From NCBI GenBank assembly GCA_008477525.1, contig SPDT01000005.1, positions 744,001 to 808,000 on the forward strand: a DNA stretch of 64,000 nucleotides, written 5' to 3'. Within the stretch, counting starts at the first letter, position 1, and every line of letters starts with the position of its first letter. Below the pieces are notes generated by a model. The model did not search any database and was not told the origin of the DNA. It was given only the letters and a program-made list of their open reading frames with translations. The translations under genes and the position numbers were made by a program. Shown here one piece after another: positions 21,713 through 34,244 of the stretch. The stretch is from Hypomyces perniciosus. Lineage: Eukaryota > Ascomycota > Sordariomycetes > Hypocreales > Hypocreaceae.

Positions 21713-24700
21713 TCACATATATTCATCAAAGTCCACATTCCCTCGACTTCTTGAGGCTGAGAGAGGCGTGTGGCCAAGCTTGTTAGGTGCATATATGTTG
21801 GCACCCTTGTCGAGGAGCAACTTGACGACCTTTTTGTGCCCGAAATTAACCGCCACCATGAGTGGTGTCTGGTCAACATCATCCTTTGTCTCCAAATTGG
21901 CGCCTTGCTCGAGAAGAAGCTTCACAACCTGTAGACGACCCTCCATCGATGCCCATAACAGAGATGTCCTACCCCATCTTGTGTCTTTGACTTCCAAGTT
22001 AGCGCCTTGCTTAAGCAGAAATTCCACAATCTCCAGATGGCCTTGCCTCACTGCCCATATAAGAGGTGTCATGCCATCTCTCCCGTCTTCCGTTTCAATG
22101 TCTGCACCCTTCTCAATCGATAACCTTACAATACCTATATTCCCAGTCTTTGTCGCCCATGCAAGAGGTGTCAGACCACCTATCTTTTCCTTCATGTCTA
22201 AATTGGCGCCTTGCTCTAGCAGAAACTCCACAATTCCCAGTGTCTCGACGTCCTCTTTGTATATTCCATCCATCGCTACTGACAACGGTGTTCTTCCGAA
22301 GCGGTTCTTGGCCTCAATACTGGCGCCATTTGCAATTAATACCCTGACGCTCTGATGCTGCCGGTTCCTGACAGCGATTAATAGTGGCGTGTCGTCGAGA
22401 ACATCTTTAGCCTCCAATTCGGCCCCAAGATCAATCAATAGCCGAATAATATCCGTCTCTCCAGCTTTTGCTGCTCTGGATAGAGGTGTTTGTCTGCTGG
22501 AATCCCCGGTTTCCAAGTTGGCACCGAATTCGCTCAAGGACTTGACAATATCCACATGTCTGTACATTGCGGCTAATGATACTGGGGTTGCACCGGAATA
22601 ATCTCGAGATTCCAGGTTAGCAACCTGCCGAATCAATTCCACGATCCCGATGTGGCCTTTCCTCGCGGCCCATGAAAGCGACGTCCGGTCATACACGTCA
22701 TCTTCTGCCTCTAGTGCAGCACCCTTTTCAAGAAGCCGTTTGAAGATTCCATAATAGCCTTCATGCGCAGCGTATAGCAAAGGGGTCTGGCCACGTATTG
22801 GGTCCTTTATCTCAAGGGGAGCCTCGCCCCTGAGGAGGAACTCCACGATTTCTTCGTCCTCCTGGGCTATCGCATAGAGCAATGCAGTCCGACCTTGTAT
22901 CGTATCCTCAGCGTTCAGATTAACCCCCATCCCGGTGAGGATGTTGACAACGCCGACATTGTGCTGCTCTACCGCCCCCAATAACAACATTCGAACACTG
23001 TCGTTGTTAACATGTGTTTTACGGATTTCTTGCTCTACCAGTTTTTTGAGTAGTACCAGGATCTCTGACTGTTGATCTTGCGAAATGAAACAGGCGTGTT
23101 GCTGCCAATATGACTTTGCATAAGAGTAAAAATGGGCTTCACTCTTGACAGGAAAAACGAGCTTGTTCCTCGCCTCTGCGAGGACTGGGCCGATGTCAAC
23201 ATTGGTTTGCTTCCGAGATCTTAAGAGCCTAATTGCAAGATTGACTGTGCTCCCCGGTGTATTTATCGAGCGAACGATCTTGGATGGAACTTCCTCAGCC
23301 ATGATTTTCGGGACTACCGTGGTGGAAACTTGGGTTTCAAAAATATTGTAGTTGAGGTAGGTGACGATGATGGCTGCCACACTAGCATTGGCATTGGCAG
23401 CTGTAAGTACTGGGTATGTCGAGTTGCTGAACTCTCCGAGGAGGAACTGCTTGACACTGTGGTGAAATAGTCTGACCGTGAGCATTTCTTCGTCAATGTA
23501 AATGAGACTTCCGCAGTGAGCGAGTACCGCATTGATATCGTTGACTATTCGGTTCGGGTTCCAAGCGGTATCGCCTGGGACCACGCTCAAGGCCTCTCCA
23601 AACTCGTCCACCGTCAGAGGCCGGTGGGCTACTGTTATTAGTTCAAATATTCGTGCCTGATAACTTTGCCCTTTCTCGCCCGATTTCTGTAGGATCCGGG
23701 TATACGTCTCCGGAAGAGATTTCGGGAGATCTGCCAATGCATCACGAATGGCACCATCCGTCTTGGCGGTGCACAGAGTTTCGATTTGAAGAGACACCCA
23801 AAGGAACATTCCTTGAGAGCCAGCCAACAGGGCATCTTGTATCTCGAGGATAAGTTTGAGATCCCTGATCACTAGCTTTCCGGCTTCTAGACATTTCTCC
23901 AACTCTGCGCTAACGAATTCTTCAATGTCGGGATTTCCTTCCGGAATCGCAATAGCATTATGTGTCCCAAATTCCTCCGACTTCAGTCTGGTGGCATTAT
24001 CAGTCTCTAATCTGAGCGAGATGCAGGTCGAAAGCGAAAATTCTTTTTGTAGGGTCCAGAGTTGTTCGGTCAGCTTTCTCCTTTCAAAGTCATTGCATTC
24101 GTCCAGTCCATCCAGAACAAAGTAGCCTTTGAAGTCTTGTGGTAGAGAACGCCGAAGAACATTGACCACCCCATCAAAATCCAGAACGGGCGAGGACTTG
24201 GTGATGAGCCTCTCTACCTCAACAAAGTCCGCCTCTGTCGCCGAAGCCAGAAGCTGTCTAGCTAGAGAACCGATAACAGTACGAGCTTTCAGGCTCTCGG
24301 AAATGTCGTGCTGACAGAAGAAGAATGTCACAGGATAATTTGCGCTTTCGACAAAGAGATTCAGATCCTCAACCATGTTTGCTAACCAAACCGACTTTCC
24401 GGATCCCAGCTTGCCTATACACACGAGTGTGCATATATCGGAACACTTCTTCTTCCAGTCCATATATTCAGGGCTTTTTTGGAATAGGGTTGTATTTCCC
24501 ATCTTGCGAATCTCCTTCCAGGTCATCTGGTGATCATATTGGGAGCAAGAATCGAGGACACGGTGGTATGCATTTTGTCTTTGAAGAAGGGACTCGTAGC
24601 GGGAGAACTTTGTGAGAGCCTTCAAGCGACTGCCCTGATTTTCAATGCTTTTTTTCGTTAGGAAGTCCACCTCCATTCTGATCGCATGCCCCCAGCTATC

Positions 24701-25347
24701 CAGCTTCAATTTGTATGACTCCAAGTCCGAGGGGTTCCAAAACGACGTCAGCTGTTGAAGAATGGACTGCTTTGTCAATTTCAACAGCCGATGACAGAGA
24801 TCTACAATGACGACGAAATATTCGATGAGATACGATTGCAGGTTCTTCGATCGTGGATAGAGCAGGGTCATGTTTTCATAGCAAGGAGCTGAACGACCAA
24901 CCATCATGAAGAATTCCGTTAATTTGTCGACATAAGAGGCAAAGGCCACGAGTGACTGTGATAGGACGTTAGTTATAGAAACAAATACGACTGCGCAATA
25001 CGAACAGCTAAAGACATTCGGACCAGTGACCAAACGCCGCAAGCCATGAGGTTCTGTGAGCCGCCAACAATGATATCACCAAGCGCTGCGAATCCTTGGG
25101 TTGCTTTCAAAACGTTGATCAAGCGAGTGCTAAGGCATCGGCCGCCACGCCGGGATGTGCGGTCTTTAATTTCAGCAATAAAACGCATGACATCGTGGGT
25201 GGTCGGTGGTGATTTAGCCGCTTCGGATTGGCATTTATGAAGTTCGGTTTTCTGCTCTGTGGTGAGATCTGCTTCGAAGTGTGAGATGGCGGCCGCGAGG
25301 CGAATGTCAGGCTTCAGCTGCCCAGCCTTTGCCACGACAGAAGCCAT
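21713..25347 (-). CDS. NACHT-ankyrin STAND protein (NLR-like)
   Basis: Signal-transducing P-loop NTPase of the kind that controls non-self recognition and cell death in filamentous fungi; its own ligand is unknown. Two exons, 25347-25006 and 24955-21713, with a 50-bp intron (GTTCGT...CTATCACAG, branch CTAAC); 1194 residues. Splicing joins ACGVWSLVRMSLA to SLVAFASYVDKL, restoring the conserved N-terminal helical domain. NACHT: Walker A CIGKLGSGKS near residue 292, Walker B YFVLDGLDEC near 393. A winged-helix-like segment follows at about 530-630 (HRPLTVDEFGEALSVV, FHHSVKQFLLGEF). About 12 ankyrin repeats fill residues ~770-1190, several very alike (IVEFLLKQGANLEVKD). The frame is intact. It lies beside a transposon-derived island and a pseudogene, a common setting for fast-evolving NLR genes. 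Confidence 0.92.
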
Positions 25348-26230
25348 AACAACAGTTCATACACGAGCCGAAAACAAATTTCTTCAAAAAGAAGATGAAG
25401 GAGGTTGAACTTGCATTCTCATCGGACGGGATGGTGGTATCCTAGAACTACCTATTGTGAGGCTGAGGCGAGGCGGGGTTATGGCTGCGTTGCATTGCTT
25501 CGCCCAACTGTATTGGTTGGGCCATGGCGGTTCCATTGCGCGTGATCAAAATACTACGCCCATGTGTACCTCGTAGCCAAATGCAAATGGTGAAGAGGAA
25601 ACCTTGGCTTGCCTTAGGATAGATGAAGTTGAAGTTGAAGGTATTATCTGAGGAGTGGAACCTTAGTACCTAGGAGGTACCTAGGACCAGCTACTAAGGT
25701 ACCTGCCTACCTTCGGTTTGTATACGGCGATGCGTTGTATTAAGTAAGCACACACTATAGCGACTGTCAGCTGCCAAACTTGCATCTGTACGACTTCACC
25801 ATCCTATTACCTAGATGATGATGATGATGATGATGCAGCATCAGCAGATACGATACAAATACCGCACCTTTCCACCATCGACTTAAGGTCTTCCACCATA
25901 AGGCTTGGCTACTCGTCGCCTGGTTCGAGGGAATTTTCAACTCCAATTCTTACGACGCCATCTTACTAAGACGCGCTCTTAGAAGCCTCCACTCTTATGT
26001 CAACACACCAACACGATTACCCACACAAGATCACACACAATCCCAAATTACACGTGCCCCAAGCATCGTATGTACGAAGCGAATACGCAGGCAATATCCA
26101 TGTACCAAAATATCCATGAATCCCATCCTTTCAGTCGAGCACTGAAGACCCGTTGCGCAATTTCATTACTGTTTCCATCTCATGGCCATGTCCCTTTTCA
26201 ATTCCCAACTCTGCACACGGCATATACTTC
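25348..26230. other. intergenic with KpnI/AvrII-like palindromes and a GAT microsatellite
   Basis: Upstream region of the NACHT gene. At about 25664-25712 GTACC and CCTAGG words recur head to head (CCTTAGTACCTAGG ... CTACTAAGGTACC), forming a potential hairpin. A pure (GAT)7 run lies at 25814-25835. No coding signal is seen. Confidence 0.5.
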
Positions 26231-27375
26231 TTAGTTCTTGATGACAGCAGCGACGATACCGGGCTGGATCTTCTCCAATCTCTCGGTGAGCTCTGCCCAG
26301 ACCTGTGTCTGGATAGCCTTGCCCGACTCGTTCGTAATCCACTCTGGAACATGGTCCCTGCAACGCCCAGTTAGCCATACATTTGTATCGATCAGGGGGT
26401 ATGAATAGCAAGGCGCCTTACTCTTGGATCTCGCAAGAAGTCAGGTACTTTCCGTGGCTCTCCTCATCCGCTGCCACACCGTGCAACAGCGTTCGGCTGC
26501 CCATCTCAGGGGTTCGAGAAAGGAGGACCCTGACAAGCCAGGTCTTGATTCTCTGCATGAGACTCAGGTTCTTGGTAAGGCTGGTCTTGCACAGACCGGG
26601 GTCGACAAGGTTGACAATGACACCGGACTCAGAAACTGGGAGGTGGGTGGCGAGCTCTCGGACGGCCAAGTGCTCCAGCAGCTTGGATACGATATATCTG
26701 TTGCGCAGCATGATTAGTACATAAGCCATAATCTCTCCGCAATCGTGGTGGCGCATACCTGTTATCCATGTCGCTATTCCATTTGTCCTTGTTGTTCAGG
26801 TCATCCAGAAGACCAGTCTTCTCAAACTTCTTCGCCGACGCCTCAGTGAAAAGAGCACCCATGGAGCCCACGACAACCAGACGAGGCTTGGTCTCATGCT
26901 TCTCGGCACTGGCTTCCAGCTGGGGAAGCAACAAGAATGACAACAAAAAGTTGGACATGAAGTTCACAGTAATGTTAGACTCGTTGCCCTCCTTCACATC
27001 CCAGCTAGGAACAGAGGCACCAGCATTGAGAACCACGGCGTCTATCCGCTCCAACTCTTCGGCCTTCTTGGCGAAAGCCTTGACCGAGTCGTACGAGGCG
27101 AGGTCGAGGGACCAGACGTCAACGATGTCCTTGTGACCAGTCTCAGCTTCGATGGTGGACTTGGCAGTATTCCCGCTCGCCTCGTTGCGAACGCCAATAA
27201 TGACCTTGGCGGCCTCGAGGCGGACAAGATGCTTCGCGCATTCATAGCCCAGTCCGGTGTTTGCACCGGTCACGATGTAGGTTTTGCCTTTGCAGTCCGC
27301 TGAAGTGAGAGCAATAGGTAGGTCCTTCTTCTGGTTCCCAGGAAAGTCCTGCATAGCCTTGCCTGCTGAAGCCAT
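26231..27375 (-). CDS. short-chain dehydrogenase/reductase
   Basis: NAD(P)-dependent oxidoreductase of the SDR family, resembling retinol-dehydrogenase/WW-oxidoreductase-like enzymes; substrate unknown. Three exons: 27375-26759, 26697-26422, 26357-26231; 339 residues. The Rossmann motif TGANTGLG is near residue 36, LNAGAS follows, the catalytic Ser is in VVVGSMG, and the YxxxK pair (DNRYIVSK) is created exactly by splicing intron 1. Exon 3 encodes the C-terminal tail DHVPEWITNESGKAIQ. No signal peptide or membrane segment is seen. The neighbours are not biosynthetic genes, so a secondary-metabolite role has no support here. Confidence 0.9.
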
Positions 27376-28688
27376 CTTGGGAGGTGGTAGTATACGGAAA
27401 TATCACAAACGTTGATCAATAAGGGTATCAAAGGGGGGTATCGAGGACAATTCGTGAAAACGAGAAACAATTCGCACTGCAGCAAGAAAGAAAAGAAGAG
27501 GAGACAGACCGGTTTCAAGAGAAAAGGAAGAGACAGATCTACTGCTCCCCTCCAGGGGTGCTTGAGCTTAGTCAATCTCGAATGACGACTGAGTAACGCT
27601 GTGACGCTGTCTTGGGCTTGGAGCACACAACCCTGGTCAAGCCCAGGCACACTAACAAGGGGTGGCCCCGTAAGCCAGGCCAATCCTAGCGGCGATCTGA
27701 CCCGTTGCCTTTCCACATAGGGCAGAGCTGGCATTGTTTGATCCGAGTTTGAGGCCTTACTTATACGAGTCCCTTACAGAGGGCGGATACAGCCGGTGAA
27801 AGACAGGTTATTGTGTCACCGCCTGAGTCTGGCTGGATTCATATCTACGAGTACGCCGTATATCGAGAAACATTTCTGATGAGAGACAATATACCCTTAT
27901 TGTTCGACAATCCCATCACGATTCTGAGACCTAAAAACTCAAGGGCATTCGTACTTCGTACAAATAGGCGCCTTTCTGTTCGTTTACCGATCGTCACAGA
28001 CAGTGCGACCTCAGATGTCTCAGTTACCCTCGCAGCGACGCACACATAAAAACGAATGAAGACGCCTCAGGGGAAAAAAGGAAGTTTTACGACCAGCATT
28101 GAGACTCAAAGTTTCGGTACCTCATAATACTACTATTAATACAGACATATGTTTCCAATGCGATACGCTATGCAATTTATTTTAGGCATAAAAGAACACT
28201 ACAGCGGCCTATTCAGAACGACTGTGGACGAACAGCCAGTGTTTGACACAAGTTACAAAGAAACTCGCGCATAAAAAACAAAAAAAGAGAAGTAGTCTCA
28301 TAATATTATTCTGCCTTGATCACCGTATTAGTATTTGTACAAACACATCCGCCCCTGAAAGCTACATGGTCGGTCGAATCAAAACATCTTAGACAAGCAT
28401 GCACCTCACAGCCCACTTTCACAGATGCGAGTAATAAACCGAGAAACTGATATGATTACCTACTAGAATAAACTATATGATGGTGTATAAACATAGGCAC
28501 AATATCCATGTGTATGCAGTATGTATGTATGTAATCAGGCCAACAATGCTGCACATGTCATAAACACGCAGTCTGATGATTCGAACTGCACACATTGAGA
28601 TTCTTCTGTGTATCATGCCATTAATCGTTTCCATCCCTGACTCAAACTCGGGAGCTGTTGCCTTGCTGCACTTTCAGCCCCAACACCA
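27376..28688. other. 1.3-kb intergenic stretch, nothing recognised
   Basis: Contains the SDR promoter on the left and the BBC1 3' region on the right. Short frames on both strands lack domains, and composition is mixed to AT-rich. No repeat structure was recognised. Confidence 0.5.
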
Positions 28689-31600
28689 CTAAGGGAGCTT
28701 CCTCTGCCAGCCGACCCAGCTGCGGGACACCACTCTCCAAATCTTCACCTCACCACTTCTCAAGTCATCCAGTTTGTAGCTTTCCTGCTTAACCTTCTTG
28801 CTATCTCTGCCTTGTTCCCATGCTCGGACCTTCTTCTTCGTGCCATCCCACTCTGCCACCACAGCAACGTGGTCTGGTTTGCCGACGTCCATAGAATACT
28901 TGGCATGCATTGGTCCATGCTTGCCCTGGAATTTGGCGTTGCGGATAGTAATGATATCGCCAGCACGAATGCCATCGTGTTGCTGCGTTGAGGCATTCGC
29001 CATGTTGGCGTAGACAAGGGCGCCGAACGATCTGGTGCTAACAGGCCGGAGTGCCTCCTTCAAAGGCTTAATGAGTTCAACGATGAAAGCCTGCGGTGTA
29101 CCGTCGCCTACGACTTGATCCTTCTTCAACGCGGCAGCAGCCGCGATCTTCCGTCCAAATCGGTCGTGTGCATCTTCCATTTGGTCCTGCCGCAGACCAC
29201 GGGGCGGTGCCTCATGGCGTTGCTCCAATTCGACATCTGATAAATTGTAAGGGTCGTAGCGTGCCGTAAATATGGTCTGCGAATAATCCTGGAACAACAC
29301 AAACGTCTCACGCGTGACAGTTGTCTTTTCCCCTTGATTTGTCGAGGTTGACTCGTCACATTCAAAGTAAATATCCTTCCTCCCTTGCAGAACCGGGGGG
29401 ACTTGCTCAGCCTGCTTCCACCAACCGCTTTGCACGGCAAGGTCGACATCACCTGCAATAAAGCCGGACTCCATCGAGGGGCGGTGATGATCAACTGATC
29501 GCCGGGCACTGAAGCTTGCCCTAGGTCCGTCCACTGATGATCGATGTGGACGTCCTCCAAGCGCCGGGGATGGGACCCATCGCTCCGGCGGTGACTTGGT
29601 TCTCGGTCCACTATGGAAAAAAGGAATATCCTCGGTCTTGGGCGACTGTTGGGGGAAGCCTGGAGTAAGAATGCCAGGCACCGGAACATAGCTGTGATCG
29701 TAGCTTTCCTCTACCTGCGTCGGCGATGCAGCCTTGGGAGGGATCGGGGGCGGCAGCGGTGGTGCGCCTCGAGGTGCGTCTCCTGACTTCCGCGTTCGCT
29801 CTGGCGAGGCCGGAACCGGCGGCGGTGCCGCCCGGGGTGTTGATGCCATGGGAATTGGAGGTGGAGCGTTTGGCGGTGCATCGTTAGTAGGCGACTGCGC
29901 GGAGTTCTCCTCGAAGCTCGACTCCCGCTCATATGTCTTCAACGCATCCTTGTGAGGCGCCGATGACGCGATGTCAGTATCGTAATCGCCCTCATACTCC
30001 GTTACTTCACCAACTTCCTCCCCTGCTTGAGGCGGCCTTATTGGTGAAGTAGTTTCGATCTCTGCTGTAGTTGGTCGACTCGAGCCTCCAGGTGGTGGCG
30101 GTGGTGGTGGGCGACTTAGCGTTGGGGGAGGCACAGGAGCCGATCCCGGGATTGGAGGCGGTGGTCTACTGGCACGCCGACTAATAAGAGGGGAGGGTGG
30201 CGAGAACGACTCAGGACGAGGTGATAATGGTGGCGATCGAGTAGGCAATGCTGCGTTTTGTGGAATTAAAGGAGATCGTGTTGGAGCGACAGGTATGTCT
30301 TGACTGTTCCTCTCACGGGCCCCACTAGAGAGCTCGTCGTCCGATTCGGATCCCTCCGTAGCGGACTTCACAGCTGCGGGCACGGGAGGAGGAGGCGGTG
30401 GTCGAGCTTTCATAATATGTTAGTTTGAAAACAGTAGTCGTGTTAGGACCTCAACATACCTCCTGAAGGAATACGGGGGGGTGGCGGTCGAGCTACCATC
30501 ATTTGTCAGTGCGTGAGTGCTGGCTGTATAGAGGCCGCAACTTACCCTCGACAGGAACAGGAGGTGGCGGCAATTCTTCCTCTAGAATAGGTGATTCGCT
30601 GCGCTGTTCTGGAAGAATTATGGCTAGGTTAGCAAGCTGAACATCATGTTCAATGAAGTGAAGCTTACTTTGAGTTGGCTCATGGGGAGCGGCTGGTGGA
30701 GTTGCTTCCTCCTCCTCTTCTTCTTCTTCTTCTTCCTCTTCAACCTTACGGCTAGGAACTGGAGGCGCTTGCGAAGGTTGCTTAGATTCATCTTCCTCGG
30801 GTTGCGCTGTCTCTTCGGCCTTAAATGGAAGACCCATACCAGGCAATGCCATCATAATAGGAACGGGGGGAGCACGCGGCGGTGGTGTGCTGTCGTCATC
30901 GCGTGCAATGGGCAGTTTGACTGGTGGTTTGGGGGCCTTCTTCTTCGGTATAGCAGCCCCAATGGGGGACATCGGAGCACCAAACATGCCATGGAAGCCC
31001 ATACCACCACTCATCTTAGCCATTCTTGCTCGCAATTCCTCCCTACGTCGGACCTCAGGATCGACTTCTTCTTCCTCTTCTTCCGCCTCTTCCTCCTCCT
31101 CCTCTTTCTCCCCTTGCTGTTCTGTTTGTTCGGCGTTGTCCTGGGATATGCGCTTAGAAGTACCGTCGCTGTCTTCGCGCTCGATAGTATCATCTTGGCC
31201 CTCGGTAGTTTCACCGGTCCCTGACACATCTGCCTCATTTCCATCAGACTGGCTTCGGGGAGGTGGTAGGGGAGGTTGCGTAGCCGGAGTGTCCTCTGTT
31301 GATATTCTTACACCTCCTTCTTCCGCATCCCTCTGCTCCAGTAACTGGGAGGCAGAGAGACCTTCAGACCCGTCAGCGGTCTCAATGGGGGCTGGGATGT
31401 CCAGTCGCTTCTTCGGGGGCTTCTTGGGCTTTTCTTTCTTGGCCGCGGCGTCGGCATGGCGTTGAGCCTGTTCCAACTGCTGTTTCTGAAGGAGGGCGAT
31501 GCGCTCCTTGAGGCTCGTGGGTTTTGGCTGGTCTTCACCATTACCCTCCTGTTGCGATTCAGGTGGAATCAGTCCAGCCTTCTCGGCTTGTCCCAAGTTC

Positions 31601-32436
31601 TCGGCCACTCGCTCCTGGATTTCGGGATCCTCATCCCGCCGGTAGACCTTGGCAGTGGGAGCTTCACGTGGCGGAGGAACAAATGCGTTTCGGCTTGGAG
31701 GTGGTGCCACGAAGGGCTTCTTTATGAAGCCAGACGCGCCACCACCACCACCGAGGGTGCTGGGTTTGAACGGAGCAACCGGCGGTGCGGCAGGTTTATT
31801 AAACGCCGCAATGCGGTCTCTGAACGAGTTGGGCTTTTCAGATACGGGAGGAGGTGCGGGCTTTGGTTTCGGAACGCTGCTGGTTGGAACCGGCGGAGCC
31901 GGTGGCTCTTTTGGTTTTGCCGAAATTGGAGGTGATACCGGTGCTGGTGGTGCCACCGGCGCAGAAATGGGAACAGAAACAGGAGCAGGAGTAGGAATCG
32001 CAACCGGAGCTGGGATTGGAACGGGGACGGGAGCTCGCTCCTCAGGCGGCGGGCTCTTTGGCACAGACTCTTCGGCTTCTTCGGTCGAGTGCTCGACAGC
32101 TCTAGCCGGAGCGGCCTCTTCTTGTGCCGGCGGCGGCGGCGGTGGAGGTTGTGCAACTGTCTCTTCCGGAGACTGGACCTCATGAGGAGGTTCTGTGTCC
32201 TGTTTGGGTCGGGATCTCGACGGCCGGGGCGGCGCTACGGGCTCAAACTTTTCCACAAAGTTACGGGGGAAAATGCCCTCTCTCTTGACGCCATTGTCGT
32301 CGAGGTATTCACCACCGTACCAGTCCGCGTCCTCCTCGTCCGTCACTGTGATGACTTGCCCGGCGTCGAAGTTGAGGTCGTCATCGTGCGATGACGAATA
32401 CTCGTACAGGGCCTTGACGCGGAACAGAGCAGCCAT
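28689..32436 (-). CDS. BBC1: BBC1/MTI1, SH3-domain actin-patch protein
   Basis: Regulator of cortical actin patches; the yeast protein binds type I myosins and restrains Arp2/3 activation by Las17 during endocytosis. Four exons: 32436-30669, 30608-30546, 30492-30460, 30406-28689; 1193 residues. The SH3 domain occupies residues 1-65 (FRVKALYEYSSSHDDDLNF ... REGIFPRNFVEKFEP). Long proline-rich and Glu-rich low-complexity stretches follow. A conserved C-terminal region begins around AVQSGWWKQAEQVPP and ends with RSWVGWQRKLP. All three introns are phase 1, and exons 3 and 4 both open with ARPPPP (see findings). The start is the ATG giving MAALFRVKALYEY; an upstream frame extension is unlikely. 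A (TTC/CTC)n tract at about 30699-30740 encodes the poly-Glu run. Confidence 0.92.
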
Positions 32437-33437
32437 TGCGGCGGTGTTTGCGACGAAGGCAATGTCTAGCACAGCTGCTGTCCGCGGCCAGACGAGGAGC
32501 TTTGTTTTGTTTTGTTGTCTTCAGTGTGGCGGAGGTCGTCGTTGTATGTGGGGCAGGATAGAGGGAGGCTGCCTCTTCGCTCCGCTAGCTGGAGAGGCCA
32601 ACGCGGGGAGATGCTGGAGGGGGATAGAGGTCGCGTAATTGCTATCCCGAGTGCTCTGTTTCAGCCTGTCTCTCTGCCGGGAAATGGCGTTGAGGTGAAA
32701 AGGTGAAGAAGAAAGGAGGCTGTGAGACGCACAGCACTGTGGGTGTGTGTGTGTTGTGTGTGTCGACGTCAGCGCAGCATTATAGGTCCGAGAGCCATGC
32801 CAATGACGAGAAGACATGGAACCGCCAATGAGCGAGCTAACCCTGAAGCCTTTTGGGTGGAGGGGAACGTGTTCTGTGGACAGTTTGCAGCCTCAGGTGT
32901 ACTTCGTACATACCGAGGATATACCGCATCCGTCAAAGAGATTTCCGCAGGGTTTACGTTTTGATCTGACTAAACAGTTACCAGCGGCAACGACCGTTGT
33001 TGCAGCGATGATGTGATGATCGCGGTAGAGTGCCTATCTGTACATACATATGGCGAAAACATGCATTGCCTTCTTCGTAGAATTGGTGTCAATTCTGGGG
33101 AGTTCCCGCTCCCCAGACTTCGGCGGAATGCACTCAGTGGTGGCACCTGTGCGACGACTGTGAGGCTATTGTTGCTGGTGCTTCTGCGCCACTGACTGGT
33201 CGGCCCCCCAAGCCCCTCCTGTAAGCCAGCAAAGCAAGCAAGGTACAGCGGGCGAGATAGCGGGATGGTGGGGCGTATAATGCCCGGACCATTAGTATTA
33301 TCGCGTTGACAAGATCAACGCACCTCTTCCACATGCGCAGCTGATCAAGGTTCTCCCCGTTGCAAAATTCTCTGAGCTTGTATTCTCCATTTCCATAGGA
33401 AAGAGAAGGGGAAAAAAAATCCAAGCCGGTATCCACC
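32437..33437. promoter_or_regulatory. divergent promoter region of BBC1 and RTR1
   Basis: One-kilobase spacer between two divergent starts. It holds a GTGTGTGTGTTGTGTGTG run (32741-32762), the CA-type microsatellite common in fungal leaders. No gene is recognised. Confidence 0.5.
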
Positions 33438-34244
33438 ATGGCTAGCGAGCCAAGCCAGCTCAAGGGCATCCTCAAAAAGCCCAGCACGCCCAACAAAGAG
33501 CCTACCCCAAGTGCACGAGACATCGCCATCCAGCATGCGAAGCTTCTCCAGCACAGAAAAGACCTCGAAAGCCAAATCCTCGATAGCGTGGTCCTCCTGT
33601 CTGAATACCCTCTCGTCAGAGACCAGCCGCATAACGCATCAAACCCAGCGCCATCCGACGTCACCGACTTCAAAGCCAACGTCAGACTCTTCCAACCGTC
33701 CGACTACGATGATCTGATTGAGGAGCGCAACGTCAACGGCCTCTGCGGGTACACCTTGTGCGCAAAGCCTAGGCGACAGACGGGCCCCGGTGGACAATGG
33801 AAGCTCACTAGCAGCGGCGAAATCGTCAAGCGCAAAGATCTAGAGATGTGGTGCTCCCAGCTATGTGCTCGGCGAGCTCTCTTCGTCAAGGTCCAACTCA
33901 ACGAGACAGCGGCCTGGGAACGCGCCGGAATCCCCGACATTCAGATCGAACTCCTAGACGAGGATAAATCGGCAGAGACAGAAGCAGATCGCGCTGCCCG
34001 GAAACTTGGAGAGCTTAAACTCGAAGACCAGCGACAGGCTGCCCGAGATTCAGCAGCCCTGGCGTTGGAACGGGGTGATAACAAAACCACATCGGGTGCT
34101 GACAAAGTCGAGGTCACTCTGAAAGAGAAGGATGTCGAAGCACCGCCTGAGATGGTCCCTACGACTACGGCCGATGATCATCTGCTCGTGGACGGTCACA
34201 AGACTCGACTACCTGGCGAACCGACAAAGAAATCGCAAACATAG
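33438..34244 (+). CDS. RTR1: RTR1/RPAP2-type RNA polymerase II CTD phosphatase
   Basis: Atypical phosphatase family acting on Ser5 (and Tyr1) of the RNA polymerase II C-terminal repeats, and aiding nuclear import of the polymerase. 268 residues, one exon. The RTR1 zinc-binding domain spans about residues 90-165: RNVNGLCGYTLCAKP, then KDLEMWCSQLCARRALFVKV, which supply the Cys ligands. N-terminal helices (ARDIAIQHAKLLQHRKDLES) precede it, as in the family. The tail is acidic and low-complexity. Whether fungal family members are true phosphatases or only scaffolds has been debated. Confidence 0.88.
   Translation: MASEPSQLKGILKKPSTPNKEPTPSARDIAIQHAKLLQHRKDLESQILDSVVLLSEYPLVRDQPHNASNPAPSDVTDFKANVRLFQPSDYDDLIEERNVNGLCGYTLCAKPRRQTGPGGQWKLTSSGEIVKRKDLEMWCSQLCARRALFVKVQLNETAAWERAGIPDIQIELLDEDKSAETEADRAARKLGELKLEDQRQAARDSAALALERGDNKTTSGADKVEVTLKEKDVEAPPEMVPTTTADDHLLVDGHKTRLPGEPTKKSQT

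Noticed and set aside
26231..27375. Short-chain dehydrogenase as part of a secondary-metabolite cluster
   Set aside because: No synthase, P450, transporter or regulator lies next to it. The neighbours are NLR-like and cytoskeletal genes.
30646..31465. Two 192-codon plus-strand frames
   Set aside because: Antisense shadows of the proline- and glutamate-rich BBC1 coding sequence.
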